A stretch of DNA of 64,000 bases from NCBI GenBank assembly GCA_030374765.1, contig JARGXX010000138.1:930001-994000 (forward strand). Direction: 5' to 3'. The notes beneath the pieces were generated by a model. It had not been told where the DNA came from. It searched no databases and saw nothing but the letters and a program-made list of their open reading frames with translations. This DNA comes from Agarophyton chilense (lineage: Eukaryota; Rhodophyta; Florideophyceae; Gracilariales; Gracilariaceae). Below are positions 1 through 12,853 of the stretch, piece after piece. The position numbers and the translations under genes were made by a program. Positions within the stretch are counted from its first letter, which is position 1; each line of letters starts with the position of its first letter.

Positions 1-3000
1 CTTTTTTATTGCTTTCTCGCAGACTTTGTTTCGCAACTTTGGGGAGGACCGGATCTGAAAAGGGTTTGCTAGGCGATAAGAAGTTTAGAATTTGATAACA
101 TCAGCATCACGAATCGGAACAAACTGCAAACGACCCGTTTCTTGACGTTTTCGCATCGCGAATGTTTACGTCTGCTACTTCTGATACATAAGCGGATAGT
201 TTAACGTCTCCAGGAAGTGCAATCTTTTCCCAAAGTAACTTCAGAGCTTCTAATAAGCGCAGGTAGGCGCTGTGCGATATTAGAAAAACAGCAGCAGATT
301 CACAGTTGCTTTGATTTAGAGAGAACCATAAGAATAGAATGGTCATTTGCTTTGAAAGAGGTGCCGAAGAACAGGATGGCTTCATGTACTTCCATCCCGA
401 GAAGTACCTGCGCAACAGTGAGAATTCGTGCTTAAGCGATGGAAGCATTAAAAGTAACATGCTAATTAGGTTGGCCGTTTCCTGTCGCTTCCCGGGCCTG
501 GGATCTTTCATGAACTTCTTTTGGATGTAAATAGAGATTCGTTGATCAAACCCCAGGTTTATCACGTTACCTGTTCTTTAAGAGTCACGAAATCTAGCTA
601 GCGCAGTTGAATTTTTATGTTACGTTGAGGGATTGATTCTAGTGGCCATCAGCGGATTTTCTTCAAAGAAGTGGTATTCACGAACAAAAATGCAACAATC
701 CGTTGTGGTTCTGATAAACGATGCAGTGGAAAGGGAAAACAGAGACGAGTAACCGATTTTGGCGCTTTAATCGGATCGTTGGAAAGTAGCAAGAGTTGCC
801 TTTTGGCCAGTGTGATGAAGGAGTTGAGTTGTTGGAGACAAACAGGTACGATGTGGACTGTTCTGATAGAAATGCAGCATAGAGGGGGTGCACGGGGATA
901 GGTTTGTTCTTGGTCCGTTCATAATAAAAACAACAGAGGTAGAACAAACAAAGCCAAATATCGGCTGCCCAAGATCCGATGTGTCGACTTCTCGGCGTGG
1001 CCAACTTGCGATCCTGAACAAGTCGACGGCGGATTCTTGGGCCGGCTAGTATCCCAATCGCGTAAATAAATATACTTCCACGGCGCGCTCGAAAAGCCAA
1101 CAATGTAAGTAATGCTCAATGAAAGAACATTTGAGACATCCAAGACACTGCTGTGATTGCTAGACAGGATTTTCATAATGTTATTGCGTCAAGTGTCGTT
1201 ATGGCATGATGCGTTGTTAGAACTTATGAGATACAAAAAGACGAATGTACAAATAGATTACACAGTTAATGTTTACCAAAAAGAGATAGAGCCCCGAAGA
1301 GACACAAGTCAATGACTTCAAACGTCGGCTTGGACGCTCATTTTTTGCGTACAATATTGAATATTCCTTTTGACATTGCTGCAGGGAAGGTATATAACTG
1401 TCGTAGATCAGCACTTCAGTAGTTTTATAGGCCACACGCTAGTTCAGAGTACCAAATCGGAGTACTCGTGCACGATCTATGTTCTCCTTCTCTGTTACTT
1501 TAGGACCAGGTGTCCGGAGTAGTCAGCAGTTGGACTGCTATTCGCTTTCGTTATATCAACGCATCCACCCGGAGTAATCGCCGAAAATATCGATTGTCTG
1601 TTGTACAAAAAGGTGTTTATTGTGTCTCCCCTGGTCTCATTTCTAGCAAACTACAGACTTCTGATGGATCTATAGTCTAAATAGTCTAAACAGCTTTCAT
1701 ATAGCAAACAGACTGTTCTTAATTCTTGAGAATTGGTTACTGTGACTTTGTGGTCTCGAAAAACTACAAATAGTTGAGATTTCTCCAGAGGGCGGTACTC
1801 ATCGGCCAGCCTCGTCGTTCCTACACACCAATTTGCGGCCATATTCTTTGCTTTTGTTTGATACTAGTAGGTATATACACTAAATCTCGTCTTAACCCTG
1901 CCGACATTTCATCTTGGCTCAAATAGGTGTAGAAGCATCTGGAGGTTTCTTGGAAACAACTAGAACTATTATCTTCCACAAAGATCTAGAACCTTCTATA
2001 GAATAGGTTTAGGAAAAATGCTTTTTATGTAACAGTAGAAAGGTTCTGGTAATCTAGAACAGTACAGAAGCGTACTAGGACTCTATAAAAGGAGTGAGAG
2101 CAACTCGGGCTTAAAGGAAAATAAAATTCAAGCCGAGTATAAAGTGTTTTATGTGATCCAAAGCGATTCAACCAACCTGCTTTTACGACACAAATAGGGG
2201 GGCATGTCTCTCGCTCCAGAAATGGGGCAGACATTTCGGCGAATCGGAGCACGTTTGCATGTTCATATTTCATCGAGGAATCGATCACTACAACCCAACC
2301 AATCATCTATCGCCTAAAAAGATGCGCCTCGTCAAGCAGGTGATTCGAATATCAGAATTGTGTTGGCAACAAGAAATGGCTATTATAAAGGGGTTTCAAG
2401 TGTGTCTGAGCGCTCAAAGTCCCGAACACGTTACCGTTATCTCGTGGCCAGCACAGGACATATTCCTTTCATCCACAAACTCTCTACTGCGTCCCAGAGC
2501 TCAATCGTGCACTTCTAAGTTACATTAAGAATTCACATAGCACTACCTCCTCATTTTAAAAGGACAAGAGATGATGAATGTACTTCGACACATCTAATTC
2601 ATCTTCTCAGAAATGTTCTCTCTGATTAACCCAGCAATGAGATCGATCGAAGAATGGAAGCGTAGCCTACATCACAGCTCTTCTCGGTCTCTCACTCGCC
2701 ACTTTCTCTTCGCATTTTTGGCTCAACTGGAAAATCAAGAGCATCGTGACGCAGCAGTAGCTTTGGCCGTGGTTTGTGTTGCGTAATTACAGGCCTCAGA
2801 AACTCAGAATTGTTCTAAAGAAATCATAGTTAAGGTGTCTAACTGTTCTCATTTATTGACTAAATGTTGCAGGCACTGGACGCATCGAATTGCTTTCTGT
2901 TTCCTATAAGGAATTGCCATACGTTTGAATATGACTGGGAGTAGAAATTCGAAATTCTCTGTCATTGCATCATTTATTACCTGAAAGCAGAAAGTAATAT

Positions 3001-3748
3001 GAGAAGGGGTTCCCGCTCCAGTCTTCAATAGAAATTGGCGGCATCTTGTCGAAACGAGCTATCGCTACTGCTGAGAATTGAATGATTTCAAAATGTTAAA
3101 CGTCTTCGTTGGAAAGACGGGTGAAAGGAGCTGAAAAGCGACGGAGAAAAATGTTTAAAGCATGCCAATCTGTCGAAGCAACGTTCCCATAGCTGCTCCT
3201 TATGTCACTGAAAAGATCAGATACAAACCCGTTTTCCGTTGCCTCAAATACTGTACAAGGCTACTTGCCAGTGATGAGAAAAAATGGCGATGAGCGTAAG
3301 AAAATTTCAATGCTATCGCAAGTGGTCTTGCATCTCTATAAAAGTGCTAAAATCTCCAACTGGTTTGTGATTTCAACCTGTGTGTGCACGGTGATGGCAG
3401 TTTCACCCTCTCAGTTTGTTCAATGGAAAACAATTGAAAGCAATCGTTTCGGTACTACCCAAAACGAATCTCATGTTACAGTATTTGACATGACATTTTT
3501 TTGCAAAAGAATGGATGTTGTTACACAAAAAACCTAAAACCACTAAAACCCCTAAACCCCCCTTTGGTATAAACGTTAGCCCTCTATCTTCTATGGAGCA
3601 ATTGTGCCCAAGCAAAGCTGTAGCATGGGCCCGGATTTATTGTAGCAATCGACCTGAAACGGGGTTTCACATCTTTCTTATCCCACGACATGCGCAGCCT
3701 AGGGGTTTTTTATATTGACACACTGGCTTCGACGTCATGGGTGGGAAA
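1..3748. other. Unassigned AT-rich DNA, no confident gene
   Basis: I see no recognisable domain, RNA gene or LTR here. The longest open stretch is 107-565 on the minus strand (about 152 codons); its product resembles nothing I know and could be chance. At 3530-3563 there is a short run of degenerate CCCTAAA-like units, too short and irregular to call a telomeric tract. The stretch is best read as intergenic or heavily decayed repeat DNA. Confidence 0.5.
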
Positions 3749-3821
3749 GGGTCTGTAGCTCAATTGGTAGAGTGCTCCCTTAGCATGGGAGAGGTACCGG
3801 GATCGAACGCACGTCACGATT
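3749..3821 (+). pseudogene. tRNA-Ala(AGC)-like sequence with a degraded 3' half
   Basis: The 5' two thirds read as a tRNA: acceptor strand GGGTCTG, TA, a D-arm containing GCTCAATTGGTAGAGT, and an anticodon arm CTCCC-TTAGCAT-GGGAG with anticodon AGC. Box A (TAGCTCAATTGG) and a box-B-like GGGATCGAAC are present. The T-stem is poorly paired, and the 3' acceptor strand (around 3815-3821) does not pair with GGGTCTG. It is therefore a tRNA-Ala pseudogene or the head of a tRNA-derived SINE rather than a working tRNA. No second copy was found in the window. Confidence 0.6.
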
Positions 3822-4159
3822 GGCCCGGCAGATCCACATCAAAGCTTCTTTTGGTCTTTGAAGCCATTGCGAAGCATAACTCTAAGCAGTTTTCAAATTT
3901 TTGAATTTTACAATATTGGGCAAAATAAAATGATCAAAAGGGATATGACAGATGAGTAAGATGAACGCAATCCTTGTCGAGCCAAATTCTTTCGGCAAAG
4001 TCTCGTGAGGTGCAAATACGGACTCGTGAATTGTTCTTGAAACGTGATGCAAGTTTGCATCTTTGAATCTGAGGTTCCAAAACCTCAGACCCAAATTTGC
4101 ATCGAACCGTTGGCAATTCAGAACTCGTTTAAAAGTATCTCAATAAACTTGAGATTCTC

Positions 4160-4318
4160 TGTCGGCCTCTGTTTGGGGCTGTGTCCACGTGTGACGCGGA
4201 CGCAGCCCCTCGCGAGCTGAAATATCAAAACCTTCCTGCGAGCGGTGGAATTGGAGGGGGGCGAGGGAAGACAAAGAAAAGTAAAGAGAGGGTACGCTTG
4301 CCCGTAACAAGCCTTACA
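4160..4318 (+). repeat. 5' LTR of element A (159 bp)
   Basis: It starts TGTCGGCC and ends CCTTACA. It matches 10830-10988 over its whole length except around 4275, where this copy reads acaaagaaaa and the other acaacgaaaa. It is unusually short for a gypsy LTR. Confidence 0.95.
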
Positions 4319-4331
4319 TGGTACCGCATCC
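4319..4331 (+). promoter_or_regulatory. Candidate primer binding site of element A
   Basis: TGGTACCGCATCC directly abuts the CA end of the 5' LTR, the normal place for a tRNA primer site, and begins with the TGG that pairs with a tRNA CCA end. Which tRNA it matches cannot be told from the window. Confidence 0.6.
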
Positions 4332-4350
4332 AAGGTCTTCAAATACGAAG

Positions 4351-7300
4351 ATGTCTGAAGTTAACACTACTCGCGTTATGTTCGATGGTTCCGAAGGAGC
4401 GGAGGTCGAGCGTTTCTTCTTTGCGTACGAAAATGTCGCCATGCGCGGAAAGACGGACGAAGAGAAGGCAGTAGAGCTTCTCTGTCACTTAGAGGGCTCT
4501 GCGTTTGACTTCTATTATAGGACATTCGCAGAGTCAGGTTCTTTGACCAAGGAAGCAATGGACTACACCGCTGTAAAGAAGAGGATTATGGCTGAATTCA
4601 TCCAGAAGAGCCAGCCAGAAGACGATGTCTATGATGCAGTCTCTGACCGCTTAGACACTGAGAATCTGTTATCCTCTTTGGCCGAATTGGACGCGCTTTA
4701 CAAGCGTGTAGGCTTTAACGATACCGCTTCCTTCGGGTTGCTTAGGAACGCGGTGGCCTCTATTCCTTACATGGCTCAGTTTGTCATGTACAGGGCGCCT
4801 TCTGACTATCAGTCATTGAAGAAGGCCATTGTGGAGTATCACGTTGGTCGAAAGGCTTACTTTTCTGGAGTCGGTTCCTCATCCTCCGCGGCGCTTGGTG
4901 TGAAGAATATTTTACCAAGGCCGGATGCTCGTTCCGGGACTACTCAGCAGCTCCAAAGCCAGGTCGAGCAGTTGACCAAGAACTTTTCCGAGCTGCACCT
5001 GCTGGTGAAGAAGAAGTTTGACAGCGGAACTCCGGCAACGGCGGACAAGGACTGGACTTGTAGTTATTGTAAGAAGACGGGACACGGTGCAAACCGTTGT
5101 CCTTCGAATCCGCATCGTGACAAGAAGTGTTCGCGTTGCGGCAAGATGGGCCATTCGGAGTCTACTTGTTGGTCTAAACCTAGAAGGAGTGATTCTCGCT
5201 CTGTTGGGTTCGATGGAGCGAGGTCAGAGTCGCGGGAAGAGATGAAACTCAAGTCCGATGGCGACTCTAATCATGTTGCAGTTGTGCAAGAGTCTGCTTT
5301 GGTTGATGTCGTGGCTGCAGCGAAGAGAAACGCCGAGGGCCAAGCTCTTCCGAAGCAACCTCGCACGAATGTCATGGATATTGACGTTCTGGTGAACAAG
5401 AATCCGGGCGAGCCCCGAGCGGCTGCAAGGCCGAAATCGAGGGGTAAGCGTAGGAAGTCCCGCAAGGTGAAGAAGCCCTCACAGGGCCTTCAGGAGCACG
5501 TCGGGAAGTATAATGTGGTAGCCGAGCTGGCTGCCGCATCGTGCGGGCTCACGTTTGGGCAGCTACTCCGTGGTGACGCTGAAGAGGCCAAGAAGCTTCT
5601 GAAGCGCCTACTGGCTGGGAGTGTGCCTAAGAGCCATGTGTCTGTCTTGAGCGCCTCTGGCCTCCCCCGTCGTTTGAAAGTCGTGTCTGTGAAGCTTTAT
5701 GGCACGAAAACACACGCCCTACTCGACACTGGAGCTGTTCCGAATCTACTCTCGCTGGAGCTATGCGAACAGTTGACTTTATCGCCCCTGGCCACGTCAA
5801 GGAAGGTCACAGTCGCCGATGGGACTGTCGCCCAGGTGTTAGGCTGTTTCAAAGATGTGCCAGTCTCGTTTGGGACGATGAGCATCCCCTTAGACTTCCT
5901 TGTCGTCCAGAATACTCCGTTTGATGTCATTGTTGGTAGCCCGACGCTGGATGCCTTGCAGGCGCGACTGGATTTTAGTCGCCAGCAAGTTACTCTTGCA
6001 GTCGGAGCAGAAGAGGTTCTGTTACCATTCTATAACGAACCCCCTGTTATCGATGGAGCTCGCACAGATAGCGAGGACTTCACATCTCCTGAAGAATCTG
6101 ATGCTGAGCGGTCTATTAACGCGTCATCGTCATCACCATCGAGCTCCGGGGATGAATCTGACGGTGAGACGGACTTGGTATTGGCAATAGTGAACAGGGA
6201 GCCGTATGAACCGGATTTACAGGACTTCGATTGCAACGTGGATATCTCCGATGTTGATGAAGAGGGTGATCATTCAGCTTTACTAGCGTCAAAGATGAGG
6301 CATCTTCCTCGGGAAGCACAAGAGGACTTGACGAATGCCTTGAGGGAGACCAATATTACCGCCTGGGACATTAGTGACCTCCAGCCGGCTGACGTTCCTG
6401 TGGTGCACTCTTTTGAGTTAACGGACGACAATCCGATTCATTCGAGAGTGCGCAGGATGCCCCCGAAGCACAACGCAATTGTGCGTAAAGAAGTCGATGA
6501 GCTGCTTGAGGCTGGAGTAATCACGCCTTCAAGTTCAGCTTGGTCCTTTCCAGTAGTCATAGCTACCAAAAAGGACGGTAGACCACGATTCTGTGTTGAT
6601 TACCGTCAATTGAACAGGGTAATGAAGCCAACCAGGTGGCCGTTACCGAAGATCGAGGAGATCTTCGACGACTTAGCTGGGTCGAAGATATTCACAACTC
6701 TAGACTTGTACACTGGGTACTGGCAAGTCCGCATGTCGGAGACTTGCAAGGAGATGACGACGTTTGCATGCCGCTATGGAACGTACAAGTTCGAGGTGAT
6801 GCCGTTCGGATTGATGAACGCCCCCTCGACGTTTCAGAGAATGATGGATGGAGTCCTACAGGATCTTCCATTCGCAATGGTCTATGTGGATGATGTGGTT
6901 ATCTTCTCGAAGACGACCGAGGAGCACCTCCGTCATTGTAGGGCAGTGTTCGAACGAATTCTGGAAGCCAACTTGAAAGTTAAGGTCACCAAGTGCAGTT
7001 TTGCACAATCAGAGATAAAGTTATTAGGACACGTCATTAATGTTGACGGAATTCAGGTGGACACGGACAAGATCAAGGACATTGTTGATGCTGCCGTGCC
7101 TACCAACGTCACGGAGTTGAGGAGTTTCCTTGGGCTGGCGGGATACTATCGCCGCTTTATCAAGAACTTCGCAAGGAGCTCGGCGGTGTTGCACGCCGCC
7201 ACCTCTGGCAAGAAAAAGTTTGAATGGACGAGGGAAATGCAGATTGCGTTTGAGCATCTGAAGGATAAACTTACGACGCCCCCCGTGCTGGCCTTCCCTG

Positions 7301-8983
7301 ACTTTGACGCTCCGTTCATAGTGGAGACCGATGCGTCGTCGGTCGCGTTGGGAATTGTCCTCTCTCAGAAGAAGAAGGATGGGAAAGTACATCCCATACA
7401 GTACGCTTCGCGTACGATGACGGAAGTAGAGAGACGCTACTCTACGAGTGAACGGGAAGCGCTCGCAGTCGTGTTCGCTTTGAAGAAGTTCAGAGTGTAT
7501 CTCCTCTCTGATATTCCCTTCACTGTGCTGACAGACCATCAGGCTCTGCAGTACGCGTTTAAGAAGAAGGATGTGCATGGGAGGTTGGCCCGATGGATGG
7601 ACTTGATGGCCGAATACGACTTCGAGATTAAGTATCGCCCGGGGATAGTAAATGGTGCGGCGGATTACCTGTCCCGCATGACTGGTCTTTCACGGGAGCC
7701 AGAGACTGCTGAAGGAGACTTACAATCAGAGGTAGTCGCCACAATTTCGTGGGCAGACCCTAGGCTGTCGGGACTTGAGCCGTACTTGCTTAATGTCGCC
7801 AGGTTCCTGGCCGGAGTTCAAGTCCAGGATGAGGACCCGAAAAGAAAGAAGTCGATCAAGAGGAACGCGAAGAGATTCATGCTCTGGAACGATACGCTTT
7901 TCCGGAGAGAGGCCGCTGGGCTGCGCGCCGTCCCACCTGTCGATGACCGCAGAGAGATCATAAGAATGTTCCATGACGAGATCGGACATTGGGATGCCAC
8001 GACGACGAGGAACTTTGTTCGGGACAGGTTCTGGTGGCCCGGTGTCTGCAGAGATGTCACGGATTATGTCCGAGGTTGTGATGGGTGCCAGCACGCGCAG
8101 AGGATCCCGACCTACTACACGAACCTTCGAGCTCCTATAACGGGACTGTTCGAAACGTTCTCGATAGACTTCGCAGGTCCCCTCGGCGCATCGAAGAATG
8201 GTAAGAGATTCGCTATCATTGCAGTGGAGCATCTCACAGGATGGCCTATTGCAGGGGCCACGGAGAACTCCACTGCGAGCACGGTGATAGAATTCGTTTG
8301 GAAGGAGATCATACTGCCATTTGGACCACCGAAGAAGATCGTTTCGGATAACGCCAACGCCTTTTCCCGCTGGAGCAGTCAGGAACTTCATGACGAAGCA
8401 TGGGATCGTGTGGAAAACCGTACTCCCGTACGCGCCTATGGCGAATGGGAGAGCTGAACGTATGGTGGCTACGATCAAATTGGCCATCAAGAGGACAGTA
8501 GTGCGTACTGACTTGGACTGGGCAGACTCTGTACCGCAGGTTTTGTATGGCTACCGTCGTCGCGATAGGGGAACAGTTCCGTCCCCGTTTCAGTTGATGT
8601 ACGGAATCAAACCAAGGATGATGGCGAATGACACGGTGGCCCTCTTGCAGGGTGGCACGCCGCATCACCGAGCGTTAGAATTAATGGGCGAGTCTGGAAC
8701 CCGCGCGATGCAAATCGAAAGAGCGTGCATTCCTCGTGTGCCCAAGGGGAAAGTCAAATACTATGATGTCGGAGACGATGTGTTAGTTGCACATGGACCC
8801 GCCTTTAATAAGTCGCGCAAGTGGCCGGCGTTCGAGTCATACTACTATGGCCCATGCCGCGTCACGAAGGCGACCCACACTCGCTACGAACTTTTGTCCT
8901 CGACAGGACGTATAACGCGCACAGCCGTCCATGCGAGAAGGTTAGTTCTTTACAAAAGGAAACCTGTCCACCTACGCAGTTAA
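4351..8983 (+). pseudogene. Gag-Pol polyprotein of element A, one frameshift in integrase
   Basis: This is a single gag-pol ORF of about 1,540 codons. The start is taken at ATG 4351 because the earlier ATG (4318) overlaps the LTR end and primer site. In order: a retrotransposon Gag domain; two CCHC knuckles (CSYCKKTGHGANRC near residue 237, then CSRCGKMGHSESTC); aspartic protease LLDTGA near 458; reverse transcriptase with FCVDYRQLN near 747 and YVDD at 845; RNase H with ETDASS near 992; an integrase HHCC zinc domain (HDEIGHWD...CDGCQ); and the integrase core with FSIDFAGP and SDNANAF. The frame then breaks in a TTTT run at 8362-8365. The other frame carries on with PAGAVRNFMTKHG, the catalytic glutamate in NGRAE, and a C-terminal tail to 8983. 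No chromodomain was seen. The one-base T insertion may be real or a sequencing error. Confidence 0.93.
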
Positions 8984-9205
8984 AGGATGAGAAGACAGGT
9001 GAGTAAACGGAAGAAGGGACGAAAGAAGACCTAGTATATTGAGAAGTTGCTCTCATCGAGCGGGTTCAGAGCCATAAAGCTTGAGCTGATGTCTGTGGGC
9101 AGGCGGGCTTTGCGAAGGGGACATGTGGAACATCTAATTGTAGCATTGCATGACGCCGATGTACAGCGATGCCTTAGCATATGGATTCTACATCTATCAA
9201 TGAAG

Positions 9206-10405
9206 CTACGCTGCACGAGTCTCCTTAGCCCTCTCGCGCTCGATTGCGAGCTTGCGACGCTTCTTCTTATTGTTGGTTCCATTACGATGACGAGGCTTCT
9301 TAGAGCGTCCTTCAGTATCGGGGACATGGACCATCCGCACTTCTCGGATGCCGGTGAAAGTCGAAGTATCGTCAAAGCAACCCTCGAGGGCCCTTTCGCA
9401 TAAAGTCCACGGAAACTCATCAACACAATCGAGGATGATTCGACGGCCGGTGTCGATTACCAGACTGTGGATAACGCCGTTGGTTCCGTCGATAGTGAGA
9501 ACATACACACCGGACGGGAGAGCAAGAACATCTCGAACACTCGGACAGTTACCACGAGTGACGTGGCGGAGAGTCACATTCCATTGTTGCAGATGCTTCT
9601 GAGCATCTCGGAAGTCGCGGATGCGCGGCGGAAGCTCGTTTTCGGTTTCGAAGAAGTGCGCAATCCGGCAGAAGTACTTCCAGTACTTCTCAGAATCATT
9701 TGAACCAAGAAGATCGAGGCCGTTGCATATGGCGGCCTGGGTGCAAGGGTCGAAACGATCCTGAAAAGGAACGCACCGATAAGACAATTAGCGATACCTC
9801 GGCGTAATGGAACTCTTCCTTCGAGAACGGGAATGAGCCATGAGTAAGTGGCGTCCTTGGTTCCCTGTCTTCATACACCAAGTGTGAATTTGGAGTATGG
9901 CAAGTTCTCGGCTTTGACTTCCATGAACGAAGCGCCCTTGTTTGCTCTCCACGCGGTGTGGACTTCCTTCTTCGGCACCTGCGAAGAACAGGGTGTAGAG
10001 AAGGATCGAGTGATGGTCGTCAGTAGCGTGATCGATCCCAACAAATCCGAAATGAGTATTGTCCCAATAGATGGTTGTAATGTTCCAATCCGCACCGGAA
10101 CGCTGAGACGAATAGTTGTTCGAATCATGAACGGACTCAGTCAACCCAAGTTCTCGCAACATGATATCCGACAGCACGTAGTCAGGGGTGGCCTCAAGAA
10201 ACAATACGATTTGTTTCCCCACGATCTTGACGAGCTCTTCGCGGTAGAGTCGAACGATCTCCTCCGGATTGGAAAGGAAAAGGTTATACGCAGGATGCTG
10301 ATGGGTCCGATGGGAATCAAGGGAGATGGCTACGATGTCTTCCCTATCGTGGAGAAGAGCCATGAGGTCCCGGCGTTCGTTACGAAGTCGCTGCGACACG
10401 CGCAT
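9206..10405 (-). pseudogene. Antisense ORF in element A, possible papain-like cysteine peptidase
   Basis: An ORF of about 398 codons runs opposite to pol, between the pol stop and the 3' LTR. It is interrupted once in frame by TAA at 9788-9790. I chose ATG 10405-10403 because upstream of it the frame is arginine-rich low-complexity sequence. The second half contains DPCTQAAICNGL, then GVYVLTIDGTNGVIHSLVID and ILDCVD. This Cys..., His..., Asp order with a VID strand after the His resembles papain-fold peptidases, but the match is by eye and weak. The C-terminus is very basic (KKPRHRNGTNNKKKRRK), suggesting a nuclear localisation signal. It sits in the same position as the antisense ORFs of elements B and C, but I see no clear sequence similarity to them. 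Confidence 0.5.
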
Positions 10406-10730
10406 CGCCAGCCCCCGCACACGTGAGCAGGAGCGCAGCGCAGACGTGAGCAACCGGGCGCGGACAAACCGCAACACGGGAGCGAGCGAACGAGCGCGAT
10501 GCGCGGACCAGGCACGGAAAACGAGAGGACGCGATGCGCGGAGAAGGCGCGGAAAACCGACAAAGCGCGGACAAAGCGCGAGAGAGGCGTGAGCAGGAGC
10601 GCGAGCAGTGCGCAGGCTACGATGTGTGAAGGACAAGGCGAGGGAGAGGCGACGGCGCAAGTGTCAAGCAAGCGTTGCGCTATTTACAACTATAGCACGC
10701 GATCGTAGGACGCTTGGCGCGTATAATTGC

Positions 10731-10813
10731 CCCCCAGCAATTTTGAGACATTGCTGGAGGGATTGCACCGTGACAGACCTCGACCCCACTCGCTACGCCA
10801 CCGTGTGGCGTAG
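10731..10813. repeat. Two short hairpins before the 3' LTR of element A
   Basis: CCAGCAA (10734-10740) pairs with TTGCTGG (10751-10757). CTACGCCAC (10793-10801) pairs with GTGGCGTAG (10805-10813) across a 3-base loop. They lie in the 100 bp upstream of the 3' LTR and might act in plus-strand priming, RNA structure or termination. Role unknown. Confidence 0.6.
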
Positions 10814-10829
10814 TTTGAGTTGTGGGGCG

Positions 10830-10988
10830 TGTCGGCCTCTGTTTGGGGCTGTGTCCACGTGTGACGCGGACGCAGCCCCTCGCGAGCTGAAATATCAAAA
10901 CCTTCCTGCGAGCGGTGGAATTGGAGGGGGGCGAGGGAAGACAACGAAAAGTAAAGAGAGGGTACGCTTGCCCGTAACAAGCCTTACA
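10830..10988 (+). repeat. 3' LTR of element A (159 bp)
   Basis: A direct copy of 4160-4318 with one visible difference. It is preceded by the purine-rich GAGTTGTGGGGCG, a candidate polypurine tract, and followed by the target duplication TTCTC (10989-10993). Confidence 0.95.
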
Positions 10989-10993
10989 TTCTC

Positions 10994-12853
10994 TGTTGAA
11001 TGCTTTTGGAGTACTCTTTGAATTAAGGGTTCAGCACTGACTGTGATCGGAACGGAGGACAAAGCCGCGAGTCATCTCTGTCCATGTTGGACTGGGGATA
11101 GCTTCCTCCACAAATGCAAATTGTATATATATATATATACATACATATTCTTGGATAAAACCTGCTGCCCTTCAAGCATGAACCCCAGTCTCCAAGTGGT
11201 TCGGAATCATTGGCACAATGGCGCACTCTGGCGCATCAACTTGGGTGGGTGAGCCCCGCAAACGCGTGTTTCGGGAGTAACCTAAAAGAAAATTAGCGCA
11301 GGAGTGTTACGAAACTTGGAAAATCCAAATTCGACAAGGCGCCCCCGGGCAGAGATAAGCGTCCGAATTCGTGCGTCCTTGTGCTTCCGTAACCACCATA
11401 TGTCAGGCCATGCAGCAAAGCTGTCATGCTGAGATGGTGGACTTTTCCTGGAAGGCAACCAACGCACACTGGTGCAATAGTTTGGAGGAGCGCCGAGGCC
11501 GTGACGTGGATTCTCATCAGTGATAACGAGAGCCACGCTTGAACAAGCTTTCATGTATGGGTTACCATCGTAGCTCTCGCCACTGTTTGGGTTGGCTATG
11601 GAATGTTCCGCTCGGCAGATGTGAGGTGCAACGGTAGTGTAATTAGAAATGGGTGTGATTCAATCGGACAAGAAACTACAACTCTTGTCTCGGCTAGATG
11701 GAAGAAGGACGAAGTTGCGTGAGCCGCACGTGTGCGACGCGTACAGGGTGGTGGCTGCTGGGTGGCCATGTGCTGAGAAAGGGTCTGCCATTCAAGCAAT
11801 GGTGCTCTGTCATGGTGGTGACCACGAAGCTTCGAATGTGATGGTATGTGTGGCTTGGCACTTTGCTTGATGGGATGCAAAATAACGGCTTGCGCCAAAG
11901 TAACTGATGTATCATACCGCACAAGATGTGTTTTTATCGATAGAGAAAAGGAGGGGTGAGCTTGAGAAACCCGGAATCAAACACACAGTTTGACTTTGCA
12001 GAAAAAAGCCCCACTTTTCGAATTCGCAACACGGAATACGTCGCCCGCAAATTCGCAACGTTCACGAAGTAATACTGTAGCACTGCTGCGTTCTTGTTGA
12101 AAAATATCTCACACCGTCGCAGTCCTCGTTGCTTTGTATCATTGCGTGCGAGGCGAGCACACTGCGCTTTATTCTTTTCAATAAGGCTACGCGTTAAACC
12201 TGAGCTACGCTTGAGCACGTCATTCTTCCGCCAATCAAACTGCTGTTGCGCCGCCTGCTCTAAGCTCATTCGCTCGTATAAGGGTATTCCTTTCCCGTTG
12301 CTCCTCACGTTGCTTGCTTACAATAGTCATGATGACAATGCTCGCAAGCGCAATGCACTCCACTGTACGCCACGCCTCAATCCACATACACTCTCCATCT
12401 ATGTAAACATGTCTTCTTCATTGCTCTTTACACCGAATACTGTACAAAATCAGCTTTGAGCTCTCGCAACACCCACGGTGGCTTATCGTTAACTTAGGTC
12501 CTTGCTGTGAGTGAATGCCGATCACCGCCACTGCAACACCTGCGCAGCAGTATTATCGCTAACCTCGAACCATACACCCCGCTAACTGAGTCTCAAACGG
12601 TCCTAGCCAGCGACACCACATCAACAAGGACGGTTGCACATCCCATTCAGTTTAAAAAAGCAAACAAAAACAAATGTTTCACCGTTGAGGATCCGTGCCA
12701 TGAATTTGCAAGCCAACCATGCAGAGGCTTAACTCTGTTGCGCGGTTGCTCTTGTCCAAACTTCACTTGTGAAATGTTCCCCGTTCTGCAGTTCCAAACC
12801 CATTTAAAAACCGCAGAGCAAGCGACCGGAAACTGATTTGTTTGCTCCAATGC
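10994..12853. other. Unassigned DNA between element A and the glycine-rich protein gene
   Basis: No convincing gene. A short (TA)n tract lies at about 11127-11140. All ORFs are under 130 codons and show no recognisable motif. TTTAAAA boxes near 12648 and 12804 could belong to the promoter of the downstream gene. Confidence 0.5.

Larger units (their letters stand above)
4160..10988 (+). mobile_element. Element A: young Ty3/gypsy LTR retrotransposon
   Basis: This 6.8-kb element is complete at its ends. The two 159-bp LTRs start TG and end CA and differ at one base that I can see. The 5-bp target duplication TTCTC lies at 4155-4159 and 10989-10993. A primer-binding-site-like TGGTACCGCATCC follows the 5' LTR at once. 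Inside are one gag-pol gene (4351-8983), a 1.2-kb antisense ORF (9206-10405), a GC-rich low-complexity stretch (about 10380-10620) and two hairpins before the 3' LTR. Near-identical LTRs imply a recent insertion. The single pol lesion is a one-base frameshift in the integrase. Confidence 0.93.

Noticed and set aside
3530-3563. Telomere-like CCCTAAA run
   Set aside because: Only about three imperfect units; not enough to call an interstitial telomere.
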